From Methanobacteriales archaeon HGW-Methanobacteriales-1 (GTDB lineage: Archaea > Methanobacteriota > Methanobacteria > Methanobacteriales > Methanobacteriaceae), in contig PGYO01000001.1 in NCBI GenBank assembly GCA_002839705.1, positions 62,001 to 126,000 on the forward strand: a stretch of DNA of 64,000 nucleotides, read 5' to 3'. Below, in pieces: positions 17,201-27,332 of the stretch (position 1 is the stretch's first letter; each line of letters opens with the position of its first letter). A program made the translations under genes and the position numbers. The notes under the pieces were generated by a model that did no database searches, was not told the DNA's origin, and was given only the letters and a program-made list of their open reading frames with translations.

Positions 17201-18115
17201 ATGGAAATCGCATACTTCTTAGGATGTATTATGAACAACCGATACCCTGGTATCGAAAAAGCTACTCGAATCCTATTCGACAGATTAGACATTGGATTAA
17301 ATGACATGGAAGGAGCTTCCTGCTGTCCTGCTCCTGGTGTATTTGGTTCTTTTGACAAAACTACTTGGGCTGCTATTGCTGCTCGGAACATTACCATTGC
17401 TGAAGATATGGGAAGTGACATCATGACCGAATGTAACGGTTGTTTTGGCTCCCTCTTCGAAACCAATCACATGTTAAAAGAAGACGAGGAAATGAAGGAA
17501 AAAATTAACACCATCCTCGCTGAAACCGGAAGAGAATTCAAGGGAGACATTAATGTTAGACACTTTGCTGAAGTACTCTACAATGATGTAGGTCTTGACA
17601 AACTCGCAGAACTAGTTGACCAGCCATTAAACTTAAATGTTGCTGTTCACTATGGATGCCACTTCCTCAAACCAAGTGATGAAATCCAAATTGACAATGC
17701 TGAAAAACCAACTATATTAGACGAAATTGTCGAAGCTACTGGTGCAAAATCTGTCCCTTACAAGGACAAAATGATGTGCTGTGGTGCTGGTGGTGGAGTA
17801 AGATCCAGAGACATTGATGTGGCTCTAGATTTCACCAAAGAAAAACTCAACAACATGAAGGATGCTGGCGTAGACGCTATTGTAAATGTTTGTCCATTCT
17901 GTCACTTACAATTTGATGTAGGTCAAATGGAAATCAAAAACAAATACGGCGATGAATTTGACATCCCTGTTTTCCACTTAGCTCAACTCTTAGGTCTTGC
18001 TATGGGATTAGCCGGTGACGAATTAACTTTAGACAGTCACCAAATATGCACTGATGACGCTGTCAAAAAGTGCTTAGATTTCTCAGAATTTGATGAAATC
18101 ACTGGTGGAGAATAA
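17201..18115 (+). CDS. hdrB: Heterodisulfide reductase subunit B
   Basis: A 304-residue catalytic subunit with the two CCG domains that bind the noncubane [4Fe-4S] clusters: the first with GASCCPAPG and ECNGCFGSL, the second with HYGCHFLKP, MMCCGAGGGVRSRD and NVCPFCHLQFD. With HdrC and HdrA it reduces the heterodisulfide CoM-S-S-CoB, coupled by flavin bifurcation to ferredoxin reduction. The ribosome binding site TAGGAGGATC is strong, and codon choice (many AAC, ATC, TTC) suggests high expression compared with neighbours. hdrA is not in the window, as usual for this order. Confidence 0.95.
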   Translation: MEIAYFLGCIMNNRYPGIEKATRILFDRLDIGLNDMEGASCCPAPGVFGSFDKTTWAAIAARNITIAEDMGSDIMTECNGCFGSLFETNHMLKEDEEMKEKINTILAETGREFKGDINVRHFAEVLYNDVGLDKLAELVDQPLNLNVAVHYGCHFLKPSDEIQIDNAEKPTILDEIVEATGAKSVPYKDKMMCCGAGGGVRSRDIDVALDFTKEKLNNMKDAGVDAIVNVCPFCHLQFDVGQMEIKNKYGDEFDIPVFHLAQLLGLAMGLAGDELTLDSHQICTDDAVKKCLDFSEFDEITGGE

Positions 18116-18117
18116 TT

Positions 18118-18137
18118 CTCCCAATTTTTTTCTTTTA
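18118..18137 (+). terminator. T-rich terminator after hdrB
   Basis: Just after the hdrB stop there is CCCAATTTTTTTCTTTT, a T-run typical of archaeal intrinsic termination sites. Confidence 0.55.
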
Positions 18138-18371
18138 AACTTATTTAGGATTACTGAAATTTTTGTTTTTTAGGATTTATTTTTCGATATTTTACTAACT
18201 GATTATTTTATTTTAACCAACTCCATTTTTTATATAAAAATTTATTAAAGGAATTTTACATAATATATACTAATTGAGATTCATTAAGTTTCAGGAAATT
18301 AATATATAATAAAATTCCAGTTTCTTATGAATGTTCAAATTATATTTAAAACATAATCACGAGGTGTTTTC

Positions 18372-18638
18372 ATGTTTATTGCGACTCTCACAGGAATATT
18401 TGAATTCAAGGATTTACCTGAAGAATATGGATCTTTTGTACAATATAAGGCTGGACTAGAGAAAAGAGAAATCAAGGATAATGATGAAATCGCTGTTTTA
18501 AACATACAAGGCACAGAAAGTTTTCATATATTGTTCTTAGATTCTTATAAAGATATAAAATCGATTAAAGACGAATTGAAAGCTGCCGATGCTAAAATTA
18601 ATCACACCACCTTAAAAATACTGGAAGGACATTTATGA
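18372..18638 (+). CDS. Small conserved protein, possibly DUF749 (MTH1880-like)
   Basis: An 88-residue acidic protein beginning MFIATLTGIFEFKDLPEEYG. It resembles the small methanogen family DUF749, of which MTH1880 from Methanothermobacter has a solved structure; that gene lies close to hdrCB there as well, which supports the match. No catalytic motif is evident. It overlaps the next gene by 4 bases (ATGA), so the two are translationally coupled. Its promoter is probably the TATATAATA at about 18300, separate from hdrCB. Confidence 0.6.
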   Translation: MFIATLTGIFEFKDLPEEYGSFVQYKAGLEKREIKDNDEIAVLNIQGTESFHILFLDSYKDIKSIKDELKAADAKINHTTLKILEGHL

Positions 18639-19165
18639 GTAATGGTATTCCAGTAGAGCAAACCTGGTTGATTCTGGTTGATTTATTAACTGATTTGAAA
18701 AAAAAAGGTGTTGATGTTCCTACAAAAATCAATGAAGATATAAGATTAATAAAAACATCAATTAATTTTTATAAATCAGATCCTACTCATCCAGATACTA
18801 TCAAAGAACTAAATAGGATAAATGATTCCTTAAATTCTATTCAAAATACTTTAATGGATTTTGCAGAAACTGTTGGAAAAGATTATCATACTGAATGGCT
18901 TGAAAAACTCAAAAAAGCTTCTTTAGGAGAGGAAGTATATAAAACACATGAAACCAAATCACGTTTTATTGTGGGGGCACCTCCAGGATTTCACGTTGCC
19001 AGAGTAACCTTAAAAGAACCATTGGCTGAGGACAGAGTTCAAGAAATTGCAGAAGACAACAATTTAATAATAGAATTTGAGAAAGATGAAGTTATTGCTA
19101 TTTATGGCGATTCTGCAAATATAAAAAACGGATTAAAAGAAATTGGATCTTTTTTTAGGGATTAA
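18635..19165 (+). CDS. DUF2096-like conserved archaeal protein
   Basis: A 176-residue protein, helical for the first 110 residues (VEQTWLILVDLLTDLKKKG, then INDSLNSIQNTLMDFAE) with a C-terminal alpha/beta part (FHVARVTLKEPLAEDRVQEIAE). I believe it is DUF2096, found in methanogens; its role is not known. It overlaps the stop of the preceding small gene by 4 bases, so the pair probably acts together. The linkage to hdrCB may be only positional. Confidence 0.65.
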   Translation: MSNGIPVEQTWLILVDLLTDLKKKGVDVPTKINEDIRLIKTSINFYKSDPTHPDTIKELNRINDSLNSIQNTLMDFAETVGKDYHTEWLEKLKKASLGEEVYKTHETKSRFIVGAPPGFHVARVTLKEPLAEDRVQEIAEDNNLIIEFEKDEVIAIYGDSANIKNGLKEIGSFFRD

Positions 19166-19283
19166 ATATTTCTTTTATTTATTTATTTAATTAAATTTTA
19201 ATTTAAATTTTAGATTTATTACCAATGTTTTTTTTAATTATTATAACATTAAAAATTTCTTAGACAGATATGGTGGGATTAAT

Positions 19284-19949
19284 ATGAATATTTTAGCAAT
19301 TAGTGATTTACATGGTTCTACGCATAAAGCTTTAAATAATTATTTAAAGGATAATAAAATAGATTTGATTGTTATAGCTGGAGATATAACTCATTTTGGC
19401 CCTGCAGAGCTTGCAGAAGACATATTAAATGAAATTTCTTCATATGATATACCGGTAGTTGCTATTCCTGGAAATTGTGACCCTCTAGGAGTTTCTAGTC
19501 AATTGGATAATTCTAAGGCCATAAATATTCATGGGAAAAGCACGGCTATAAAAAATGTTGGCATCTGTGGATTCGGGGGATCTAATCTTACTCCCTTTGA
19601 TACTCCATTGGAGTTTGGTGAAATTGAAATTTTTGAGGAATTGGATAAAATAATGGTGGAAATGAAGGACCAAGATATTAAAATTCTGGTTACACATGCC
19701 CCTCCTTTAAATACAAATGCGGATAAACTACCTAATGGTGATCACGTAGGCAGTGAAAGTATCCGGAAAATTATAGAGGATTATAATCCAGATATTAATA
19801 TTTGTGGACATATTCATGAAGCACAATCCATTGATCAAATTGGTGAAACAATCATATTAAATCCCGGTCAAATTATGGATGGTGGAGCTTGTCTGGTTCA
19901 AATAGATGACGAAACTAACAAAATCGACTCCAAAATAATCAAATTATGA
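19284..19949 (+). CDS. Calcineurin-like metallophosphoesterase
   Basis: A 221-residue phosphoesterase with all five metal-binding motifs in order: ISDLHG (about residue 7), AGDITHFGP, IPGNCDPLG, LVTHAPP and CGHIHEAQ, ending with ILNPG. It is of the small Icc/YfcE-like type that hydrolyses phosphodiesters or phosphomonoesters using two divalent metals. The physiological substrate cannot be read from the sequence. It is monocistronic by spacing. Confidence 0.85.
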   Translation: MNILAISDLHGSTHKALNNYLKDNKIDLIVIAGDITHFGPAELAEDILNEISSYDIPVVAIPGNCDPLGVSSQLDNSKAINIHGKSTAIKNVGICGFGGSNLTPFDTPLEFGEIEIFEELDKIMVEMKDQDIKILVTHAPPLNTNADKLPNGDHVGSESIRKIIEDYNPDINICGHIHEAQSIDQIGETIILNPGQIMDGGACLVQIDDETNKIDSKIIKL

Positions 19950-20073
19950 ATTATGCGCTTATTATCTATTTAATTAAAATTATTTTTGAATTGTTAGAGA
20001 TAAATTGAAAAGTATATTAAACGGTAATTACTATTTAAATAATAGTATATACTTTTTTTAAGGTGAGATAACA

Positions 20074-21006
20074 ATGATTATGGTTCAAGGAGAAGTGAGC
20101 GGTAAAAAATATACAGAGCCTTTTTCTAAGGGAGTTTTGGCCAGATCCCTTACTCGGGCTGAAATGGATCCTAATAAAGCATACACTATTTCATCTCAAA
20201 TAGAAGCTCACCTAAAAAAAGATAATATTGAAATAATCAGTATTGATGATCTGGTTAAAATTGTCTGCGAACGATTAAAAACTGAAAATACTGAAATAGC
20301 TGAAAAATACGTGGCCTGGAGAAAAATTCGCAAATGCAAAGAACCCTTAATTATTCTAATTGGGGGGGCATCTGGGGTCGGAACTTCATCAATTGCCTTT
20401 GAAGTGGCCAACAGATTAGGAATTAGAAACATGATAAGTACCGACATGATTCGGGAAGTAATGCGTAAAATTGTTTCTAAAGAATTGTTACCATCTATTT
20501 ATGAATCAAGTTACACTGCTTACAGGTCTTTAAGAATACCTCCCCCACCTGAGCTGGATGAGGTTTTAATTGGGTTCAGGGACCATGTTGACACAGTAAG
20601 CATTGGTGTAGAAGCAGTAATTGAAAGATCTTTAAAAGAAGGAATTAGTATTGTTATTGAGGGAGTTCACATTGTCCCGGGATTTATTAGAGAAGATCTG
20701 GTCAATAAAGAGAACGTGGCTATGTTTGTCCTTACAGTTTCTGATGAAAATGTACATAAAGGACGCTTCTATTCTAGATGCAGGCAGATGTGGGCCAGAA
20801 GGCCTCTTAAGAGATATATGAGTTATTTCTGGGCTATTCGAAGAACACATAAGTACTTTGAAAGTCAGGCCAAGAAAAATAATGTTCCGGTTATTGAAAA
20901 TATTGATGTGGTAACTACCATTGATTCAATAATTAAGTCTATTACAAAAAGCAATGGGGGCGAAAAAGGTGTTGGAAAATCTGAAAGTAAAAGAAATAAT
21001 GACTGA
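20074..21006 (+). CDS. pgk2: 2-phosphoglycerate kinase
   Basis: A 310-residue kinase that phosphorylates 2-phosphoglycerate to 2,3-diphosphoglycerate, the precursor of cyclic 2,3-diphosphoglycerate, the main solute of Methanobacteriales. Residues 1-70 form an ATP-cone-like domain ([20 protein letters not shown]), and the P-loop [10 protein letters not shown] lies at residues 97-106, followed by [10 protein letters not shown]. The start has AAGGTGAGATA upstream. The end overlaps the CBS gene by about 50 bases. Cyclic DPG synthetase is not in the window. Confidence 0.9.
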   Translation: MIMVQGEVSGKKYTEPFSKGVLARSLTRAEMDPNKAYTISSQIEAHLKKDNIEIISIDDLVKIVCERLKTENTEIAEKYVAWRKIRKCKEPLIILIGGASGVGTSSIAFEVANRLGIRNMISTDMIREVMRKIVSKELLPSIYESSYTAYRSLRIPPPPELDEVLIGFRDHVDTVSIGVEAVIERSLKEGISIVIEGVHIVPGFIREDLVNKENVAMFVLTVSDENVHKGRFYSRCRQMWARRPLKRYMSYFWAIRRTHKYFESQAKKNNVPVIENIDVVTTIDSIIKSITKSNGGEKGVGKSESKRNND

Positions 21007-21361
21007 GAATGTAATCACGGTAACTCCTGGTGAAGAAGTTGTTTTTGCATTTGAAAAATTAATGAAACATAAGATAAGTGCTTTACCAGTAATTGATGAT
21101 GAAAAATTGGTTGGTATTGTAACTGCTTCTGATCTTGGCCACAATTTGATTCTAGACAACTATGAGTTAGGTACAATCGTAGAGAAAGTCATGGTTAAGG
21201 ATGTGACCTGTGTTGAACCAGAAGACACTTTGGATCATGCGATTGATAAAATGAATAAGCATGGATCTGAAGGAGGCATTATAAATCAGTTGGTTGTTAT
21301 CAATAAAGGTAAAATAAAAGGCATAGTCTCTGATGGGGATATAATCAAAGCTTTAAAATAA
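20954..21361 (+). CDS. Two-CBS-domain protein overlapping pgk2
   Basis: The product (135 residues from ATG 20954; GTG 20969 is an alternative) is a bare CBS pair: [20 protein letters not shown], then [19 protein letters not shown], and the second module [22 protein letters not shown] with [21 protein letters not shown]. Such modules bind adenosyl ligands and regulate partners. The start lies inside the end of pgk2 in another frame, which points to co-translation, and the CBS protein is therefore a candidate sensor for the kinase or its pathway; this is inference. Confidence 0.85.
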   Translation: MGAKKVLENLKVKEIMTENVITVTPGEEVVFAFEKLMKHKISALPVIDDEKLVGIVTASDLGHNLILDNYELGTIVEKVMVKDVTCVEPEDTLDHAIDKMNKHGSEGGIINQLVVINKGKIKGIVSDGDIIKALK

Positions 21362-21674
21362 AGTTTAATTATCCTTAATTTTATTCTTTATTGAATTAAT
21401 TTTCATTAGATATTATTTCAAAATAAATTTCATAGTTTATTTTAAATTCTTTAAAAAAATTTATTTAATAAAAAATTTTCAATTAAATAAATAAGTTCCT
21501 GCAATGCTTGGTTGTATCTAAAATTTTTAAACTATTATTTTTAGTGCATATTATCCCCTACTATCATTTTATATTAGCTAATCATGTCATTAAAATATTA
21601 AAAATAAATTTAAAATATCCCAAAATAATATCTCAAAAATAGTAACCTTAAAATACTATCATGATTAATATAAA
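21362..21674. other. AT-rich spacer upstream of SRP RNA
   Basis: No gene is visible. The stretch must hold the SRP RNA promoter; TTAAAATA near 21648 is a possible box A about 25 bases before the RNA. Confidence 0.35.
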
Positions 21675-21985
21675 TGCGGGCTAGACTGGAGGGTTAGAGG
21701 TCCTCTGTAAGCACATATCCTCTTATGGTGCAGTCGAAGTTCAGAAGGCGGCAAATTAACCGATTTTCAGCCCTAAAATTCAATGCCGAAACCTCGTCCC
21801 GCAGGATTAGTGGTGATAGGGCTCTGGCTGGAGGGCTAGAGTAAACTATCTCAATTATGGGAACGGGTCAGGCCTGGAAAGGAGCAGCTCTACCATGAAC
21901 AGCTGATGCTTGTGGAGCAACGGGGTGGAGTTGGATTTTTGGATCACTGACAATTGGAAGGTTTGTCCACTTCTGAACATGCCTA
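21675..21985 (+). ncRNA. ffs: Signal recognition particle 7S RNA
   Basis: A GC-richer island of about 310 bases, the usual archaeal SRP RNA length. It contains the universally conserved helix 8 region GGGTCAGGCCTGGAAAGGAG followed by CAGC, and on the return strand GAACAGCTGATGCTTGTGG. The 5' part holds the Alu-domain-like stretch with CTCTGTAAGC. The RNA binds SRP19 and SRP54 and targets nascent membrane proteins. Ends are set by the limits of the GC-rich island, uncertain by 10-15 bases. Confidence 0.9.
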
Positions 21986-22170
21986 TTTTTCAAATTAATT
22001 GGATATGATAAAATAAAAAATATTTATAATTAATATTTTAATTAAATTCAAATATACTATATAAATAAACATGATTTTTGCATCCATAAAAGAAACATTT
22101 ATAACTGATTACATCTAAAAGTCTAAATTACCCTTTTTTCTATGAAATAAAAATAAAAATAATAATCTAT

Positions 22171-22255
<85 letters not shown>

Positions 22256-22382
22256 TTTTATAACTTTTTATGCAATATATGGACTTATTAATATTTGGTT
22301 TTCCAATTTTAAATTTAGATTAATTTTATTAATATAGTTTCGATTTAAAAATCAAATTAAAAGTAATTAAAAAAAGATAAAC

Positions 22383-22859
22383 TTATGAATTGGATTTTAA
22401 GACTACTTCTACTATTTCTTGAGGCATAGAAGTCCTTTTAGATATTTCTTCAGAATTCATTCCTTTTTTAAAATATCGAATAATTACTACCTCCAGGGGC
22501 TCACCAACTTCGATAATATAATCGTCAGGGTCATAGAAACGCAGTACTCGCTGCCCCCATGGTTGTTGGTAAATTTTATGCAAAAAAGTAACATTTATAT
22601 TTTCTAATTTATTTTGGATATTATCCAGATCATCGGATTCAAAATATAGCTCTACACAATTTTTAGGCCCGAAAATTTTATTTTCTCCAGTTATCAGTTG
22701 TTGAAAATGTTTTCGGTCATGAATAGCAAAGCCACCTTTAAAAGAAATATTTTCTCCATGATCCAGATCGACTTCTTGATTTAAAATATCTACATAGAAT
22801 TCTTTTGATTTCTGAATGTCCATCACAGTTAGAAGTGAACAGATGTATTTAACTACCAA
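22383..22859 (-). CDS. VOC family (glyoxalase/bleomycin-resistance-like) protein
   Basis: A 158-residue protein. Residues 1-122 form a single VOC unit (MDIQKSKEFYVDILNQEVD, VELYFESDDLDNIQNKLEN, GQRVLRFYDPDDYIIEVGEP). The final 35 residues (RYFKKGMNSEEISKRTSMP region) look like a helix-turn-helix-type appendage rather than VOC. VOC folds bind a metal or ligand as dimers; substrate unknown. The gene converges on the tRNA-Ser. Confidence 0.78.
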   Translation of the reverse strand: MVVKYICSLLTVMDIQKSKEFYVDILNQEVDLDHGENISFKGGFAIHDRKHFQQLITGENKIFGPKNCVELYFESDDLDNIQNKLENINVTFLHKIYQQPWGQRVLRFYDPDDYIIEVGEPLEVVIIRYFKKGMNSEEISKRTSMPQEIVEVVLKSNS

Positions 22860-23102
22860 AATATCACTCTCCTTTTTTAAATACTTTGTATAACTTGGAA
22901 ATAAACTAAAACTATATCTTAAAATCTCAATTATTTTTATTCCATCATATTTTATCCTAGGAGTTTACAGTTTTAATGTGTCATAAAACTATTCTTTTAA
23001 TTACAATAAGCTATCACCTAATTACTATATTTTGAAATACCTATTATTATATAGTATCTTAAATAGATTATTCTAAGAGTTATATTTCTAGGAGGCTTTT
23101 AA

Positions 23103-23600
23103 ATGGATATGCTATATATTTGGCCATCAATTACTATACTAGTCGCTGTTTTGTTGTTAGTAAAGAATAGAAAATCGTTAAATAAAAATAAAATTCTTGA
23201 AATTTGTCTTTTATCTGTATTGTTGATAATGGTTGGTTTAGGATCTATATGGGCCTTTATGGGACATGCCTTTATGTCTGCTCAAATGGCAGCTTATATT
23301 GGATGGCCTGCTGGAAATCCTTTTCAGATTGAAGTGGCATTTACAAATCTAGCTTTTGGAATATTGGGTTTACTCTGCTGGAAAATACGGGATAATTTTT
23401 GGACTGCAACTATCATAGGAATCACTGTTTTTTACTGGGGTGCCGCTTACATCCATGCTATGGAAATCATTAATAAGAGTAATTATGCTCCAGGAAATTC
23501 AGGAATTCCAGTATATGTTGATATATTAATCCCCTTGATTTTGATTGCCCTTTTAATTGCTTATAAAAAGACGATGGATAAATCTGGAGAAACAGCATAA
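23103..23600 (+). CDS. Four- to five-helix membrane protein (DUF6790-like)
   Basis: A 165-residue integral membrane protein. Hydrophobic segments lie at about residues 3-22, 32-52, 75-95, 100-118 and 136-155. Conserved-looking features include GHAFMSAQMAAYIGWPAGNP in the loop after helix 2 and YWGAAYIHAMEI in helix 4. I think it belongs to the DUF6790 family, function unknown. The start is preceded by TAGGAGGCTTTTAA. It stands alone between genes on the other strand. Confidence 0.65.
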   Translation: MDMLYIWPSITILVAVLLLVKNRKSLNKNKILEICLLSVLLIMVGLGSIWAFMGHAFMSAQMAAYIGWPAGNPFQIEVAFTNLAFGILGLLCWKIRDNFWTATIIGITVFYWGAAYIHAMEIINKSNYAPGNSGIPVYVDILIPLILIALLIAYKKTMDKSGETA

Positions 23601-23692
23601 TTTTCTAATAATTTAAATCATTTTTTTTATTCAAGTTACTAATAATTCAAAAAATAGATGCTAAGAATTATCAATTTTTAAAAATTAAAATA

Positions 23693-24901
23693 TTAATTTA
23701 AATTATTTTGGGATAAAAACGTTTCTATGACCATTCCCAATCGTTTTATGCCTTCTTCAATACTTTCGGGATCCGAATTAGAGAAATTTAAACGCATGGT
23801 ATTTTCACCACCACCGTCAGCATGGAATGCCTGGCCGGGTACAAATGCTACATTTTTTTTTATTGCCATATCAAACAACTCTAAAGTAGATATTCCTTCC
23901 GGCAAAGTGACCCAAATAAACATTCCACCTTCGGGTTGGGTATATTGGACATTTGGGGGAAAATACTTCTCTATCATACTTATCATAGCATTTCGCTGAA
24001 CTTGGTAAAGATCTCTTATTTTCTGGATATGATTATCAACTGGATTGTCTTTGAGGTATTGATAAACTATTCTTTGAGTAAAATAGTTTGAATGGAGATC
24101 AGAAGCCTGCTTTACAGTAATTAATTTATCCATAACTTCTTCATTGGCCACGATCCATCCTAAACGCATTCCAGGAGATACAATTTTAGAGAATGAACCA
24201 AAAAGAATTCCTTCAGGTAAATATGATTTCACCGGGGGAATATCTTCACCTATAAATCTTATTTCGCCGTAGGGATTGTCTTCTATAAAAACAGTCTCAT
24301 GTTCTTTTAAAAGACTGGCCAATTCTTTTCGCTTTTTATCAGAGTAAGTTATTCCGGTAGGATTCTGGAAATTAGTAACTGAGTAAAATATTTCGGGATT
24401 TTTTTCAATTAAAATTTTTTCAAGTTCATCAAGGTTTGCACCATCATTTAGCAGAGGCACGGTCTTAAAAACTGGTTCATATAAACTAAAAGCTTGTATT
24501 GCTGCTAAATAAGTAGGATTTTCCAGAACAACTACGTCATCTTTGTTTAAGAAGATTTTTCCAACCAGATCCAGACATTGTTGAGAACCATTGGTAATTA
24601 ATATTTCATTAGCATCAACTTTCAGGCCATATTTAGAGTATCTTTGGGCAATATATTCCCGAAGTGGCCTGTAACCTTCAGTGGTACTATATTGCAATGC
24701 ATCTTTACCATCTTCAGATAAAACTTTATTTACAGATTGGGAAATAGATTTTACAGGAAAACTTTCAGGACTTGGAAGGCCACCGGCAAAGGATATGATT
24801 TCTGAATTTTCGGTAACCTTTAAAATCTCCCGAACAAATGAACGAGGTGTTTTAAACATTCTATCCGCGAATTTATATGAATATTCGGCCTTTTTAGTCA
24901 T
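23693..24901 (-). CDS. PLP-dependent aminotransferase, class I/II (MocR/LysN-like catalytic family)
   Basis: A 402-residue aminotransferase. The PLP lysine lies in GSFSKIVSPGMRLGW; ITNGSQQCLDLV, NPTYLAAIQAF, TNFQNPTGITYS and EDNPYGEIRF are the other cofactor motifs. The pattern matches the branch containing 2-aminoadipate aminotransferase LysN and related broad-range amino acid aminotransferases, without a GntR domain. The exact substrate is uncertain. It is monocistronic on the minus strand. Confidence 0.85.
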   Translation of the reverse strand: MTKKAEYSYKFADRMFKTPRSFVREILKVTENSEIISFAGGLPSPESFPVKSISQSVNKVLSEDGKDALQYSTTEGYRPLREYIAQRYSKYGLKVDANEILITNGSQQCLDLVGKIFLNKDDVVVLENPTYLAAIQAFSLYEPVFKTVPLLNDGANLDELEKILIEKNPEIFYSVTNFQNPTGITYSDKKRKELASLLKEHETVFIEDNPYGEIRFIGEDIPPVKSYLPEGILFGSFSKIVSPGMRLGWIVANEEVMDKLITVKQASDLHSNYFTQRIVYQYLKDNPVDNHIQKIRDLYQVQRNAMISMIEKYFPPNVQYTQPEGGMFIWVTLPEGISTLELFDMAIKKNVAFVPGQAFHADGGGENTMRLNFSNSDPESIEEGIKRLGMVIETFLSQNNLN

Positions 24902-25158
24902 TGAAATACCTATTATGGTGTTAGTAATAATGAATTAATTAAGTAATATATTTATATATAATAATTAGATTCTGTTTTATTTAACTATTTTTAGCATATG
25001 ATATATGATGATTATATGAATGTTAATACTTTTTTTTAGATGTGAATTCATCTAGTACTTTCAAAGTTGTTAAAACAGATATGAAAAAGGTGAAAATGAG
25101 AATATGGGATAATTTTATGTATTAATGAAGGAATACAAAAAGAATTAAAAGAAAATGA

Positions 25159-26058
25159 TTAAATTTTCTCTTTTTTACATATAACTTCTGTTGGACAGCT
25201 GTGAACGTTGACCATTTTAACTGATGCAATACCATTAATGATTTTCTGTTCTACATCATGAGCAATTTCATGAGCTTTTTCAAGTTTTAAATCTTTATTT
25301 AATTCTATATGTAATTCTACCGATACATAAGGACCCATATTATTTATTTTTATATCATGGACTCCTTTAACGCATTCTAAATCCAAAGCAGAAATTTTTA
25401 CATCATTTATAATCTTAGAAGAGGATACTTTTCCCATAATAATATTAACATTATCTTTCCCCATATGGAATGCAGTATAAATGATTATTAAAGCTATGAT
25501 TACACCTACTAAAGGATCTAAAATTGGATAACCTAACTGAGAACCTATAACTCCAATTAAAATAGCTATACATGAAAATATATCTACTTTTTGATGATTA
25601 CCATCTGCTATAAGGGCCGGACTGTTAATTTTCTTCCCAGTTCTTATTAAATAGGTAGTCATAGTGTAATTAATGAATATTCCAATAAGTGCCATGATAG
25701 CAGCAATCTTATCTGGAGGAGTTATAACTTCCCCTAATGCTATTTTAGTATAAACACCAGATATTATTTCATAGGCCACAATTACCAAAAAAACAACAAT
25801 TATAAGACCAACCAGGGCTTCTGCTTTACCATGACCATATGGATGATCTTCATCTGCAGGTCTCATCCCTATTTTAAAACCTACAAATGCTATAATTGAA
25901 GTTATCACATCAGATAATGTGTGAAAACCCTCTGCAACCAGTGCTGTACTTCCAGATAAAAGCCCCACAGTTATATTGAATATTGTAAGAAATATATTTC
26001 CAAATATGGCCACATATGAAGCTTTTTTACCTATTTTTTCTCTTTTAATACCTTCCAA
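25159..26058 (-). CDS. Cation diffusion facilitator family metal transporter
   Basis: A 299-residue CDF protein with six membrane helices. Metal-site motifs are GFHTLSDVITS in helix 2 (HxxxD), DEDHPYGHGKAEAL in the following loop, and GNHQKVDIFSC in helix 5 (HxxxD). The C-terminal cytoplasmic domain (about residues 205-290) carries DIKINNMGPYVSVELHIEL. It exports divalent metal (zinc, manganese or iron) by proton exchange. Having His rather than Asp in both helices is seen in several subgroups; the ion is not decided. Confidence 0.88.
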   Translation of the reverse strand: MEGIKREKIGKKASYVAIFGNIFLTIFNITVGLLSGSTALVAEGFHTLSDVITSIIAFVGFKIGMRPADEDHPYGHGKAEALVGLIIVVFLVIVAYEIISGVYTKIALGEVITPPDKIAAIMALIGIFINYTMTTYLIRTGKKINSPALIADGNHQKVDIFSCIAILIGVIGSQLGYPILDPLVGVIIALIIIYTAFHMGKDNVNIIMGKVSSSKIINDVKISALDLECVKGVHDIKINNMGPYVSVELHIELNKDLKLEKAHEIAHDVEQKIINGIASVKMVNVHSCPTEVICKKEKI

Positions 26059-26222
26059 GAATTCTCACCACAATTTTTATTATTCTATAACGATTGGTTT
26101 TGATATTAGTTAACTTAATTGGTGTAACTTTTAACAATTATTTTTGTTTTTATTAATATGCATATCCATTGACTCAATGGGATATTCAGGATGATTTATT
26201 AGACTTATTAAAAATTTTCATT

Positions 26223-27332
26223 TTAAATGTTTATTTTTTCTAAACGATCCATTGCAGATTCTATTTCAGAATAAGACACTGCATAAGACATTCTCACATG
26301 TTCTGACCCAGCTTTTCCAAATGCCTCTCCTGGAACAGTTACTACTTCATTTGCCAAGGCTTTGGATACGAATTCTTGAGAATCTTTAACATAGGGAAAT
26401 GTGTAGAATGCTCCTTCTGGTAACTTGCATTCCCATCCCATTTCATTCAATCGACCCACCATTAAGTCTCTTCTTCGCTTAAACTCCCCAACCATTTCAT
26501 CTACACAATTTTGAGGCCCTTCAATGGCAGCAAGTGCTGCTTTTTGAGATATGGAACTGGCGCAAGCGGTATTGTATTGGTGAATCTTAAGTAATTCTTC
26601 AAGGATATCTTCTCTGGCAGCCACATAGGCCACTCTAAAACCGGTCATGGCATAAGTTTTCGAGAAACCATTTATAACAATAGCATTATCTGTGAATTCA
26701 CCAGGGCTGTGATGTTTTGTCCTGTATGTTATTTTTTCATAGATTTCATCAGATATAATGAAAATATCGTTATCTTCAGCAAGTTTACAAATCTTTTTAA
26801 TTTCCGCTCTATTCATTACACTCCCTGTGGGATTGGAAGGCGAATTTAGGATTATGGCCTTTGTTTTAGAAGTTATTTTATTTTCAACATCTTCTGCGCT
26901 CATTCTAAAATCATTTTCCATTTTTAGAGGTATGGGATTACCCTCTGAAATTTTAATAACCGCATCATAGGCTAAAAACCCCGGATCTGGAATTAAAACT
27001 TCGTCTCCTTTATTTATTAATGCCTGAGCACACATGTATAACGCTTCGCTGGCTCCTACAGTAACTATTATGGATTCTGGATCTTTCTGAATATTATTTT
27101 CAGCATTTAATTTTTTAGAAATGCCCTCTCTCAGTTCTAAGATTCCTTTATTAGATGTATAATGGGTAAATCCTTCATCTAGAGCTTCAATCACGGCCTG
27201 TCTTATATGTTGTGGTGTATCAAAATCAGGTTCACCTATACCTAAATTTATTGCATTTTCACTACAAACCTCAAACATCTTTCTTATTTGAGATAACTGG
27301 ATTGATTTAACTCTATTTGCTGGATTAATCAT
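26223..27332 (-). CDS. Class I aminotransferase (aspartate-aminotransferase-like)
   Basis: A 369-residue PLP enzyme of fold type I: NLGIGEPDFDTPQHI near residue 30, HYTSNKGILELR, ILNSPSNPTGSVM, SDEIYEKITY and the PLP lysine in VINGFSKTYAMTGFRVAY, ending with VRMSYAVS. This family in archaea covers aspartate, aromatic and branched-chain substrates. It lies 160 bases from the CDF gene on the same strand, but the spacing suggests separate transcription. Confidence 0.88.
   Translation of the reverse strand: MINPANRVKSIQLSQIRKMFEVCSENAINLGIGEPDFDTPQHIRQAVIEALDEGFTHYTSNKGILELREGISKKLNAENNIQKDPESIIVTVGASEALYMCAQALINKGDEVLIPDPGFLAYDAVIKISEGNPIPLKMENDFRMSAEDVENKITSKTKAIILNSPSNPTGSVMNRAEIKKICKLAEDNDIFIISDEIYEKITYRTKHHSPGEFTDNAIVINGFSKTYAMTGFRVAYVAAREDILEELLKIHQYNTACASSISQKAALAAIEGPQNCVDEMVGEFKRRRDLMVGRLNEMGWECKLPEGAFYTFPYVKDSQEFVSKALANEVVTVPGEAFGKAGSEHVRMSYAVSYSEIESAMDRLEKINI

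Noticed and set aside
20360-20368. Run of seven G in pgk2 as a frameshift or phase-variable tract
   Set aside because: The reading frame continues normally through the P-loop, and the run encodes conserved glycines.
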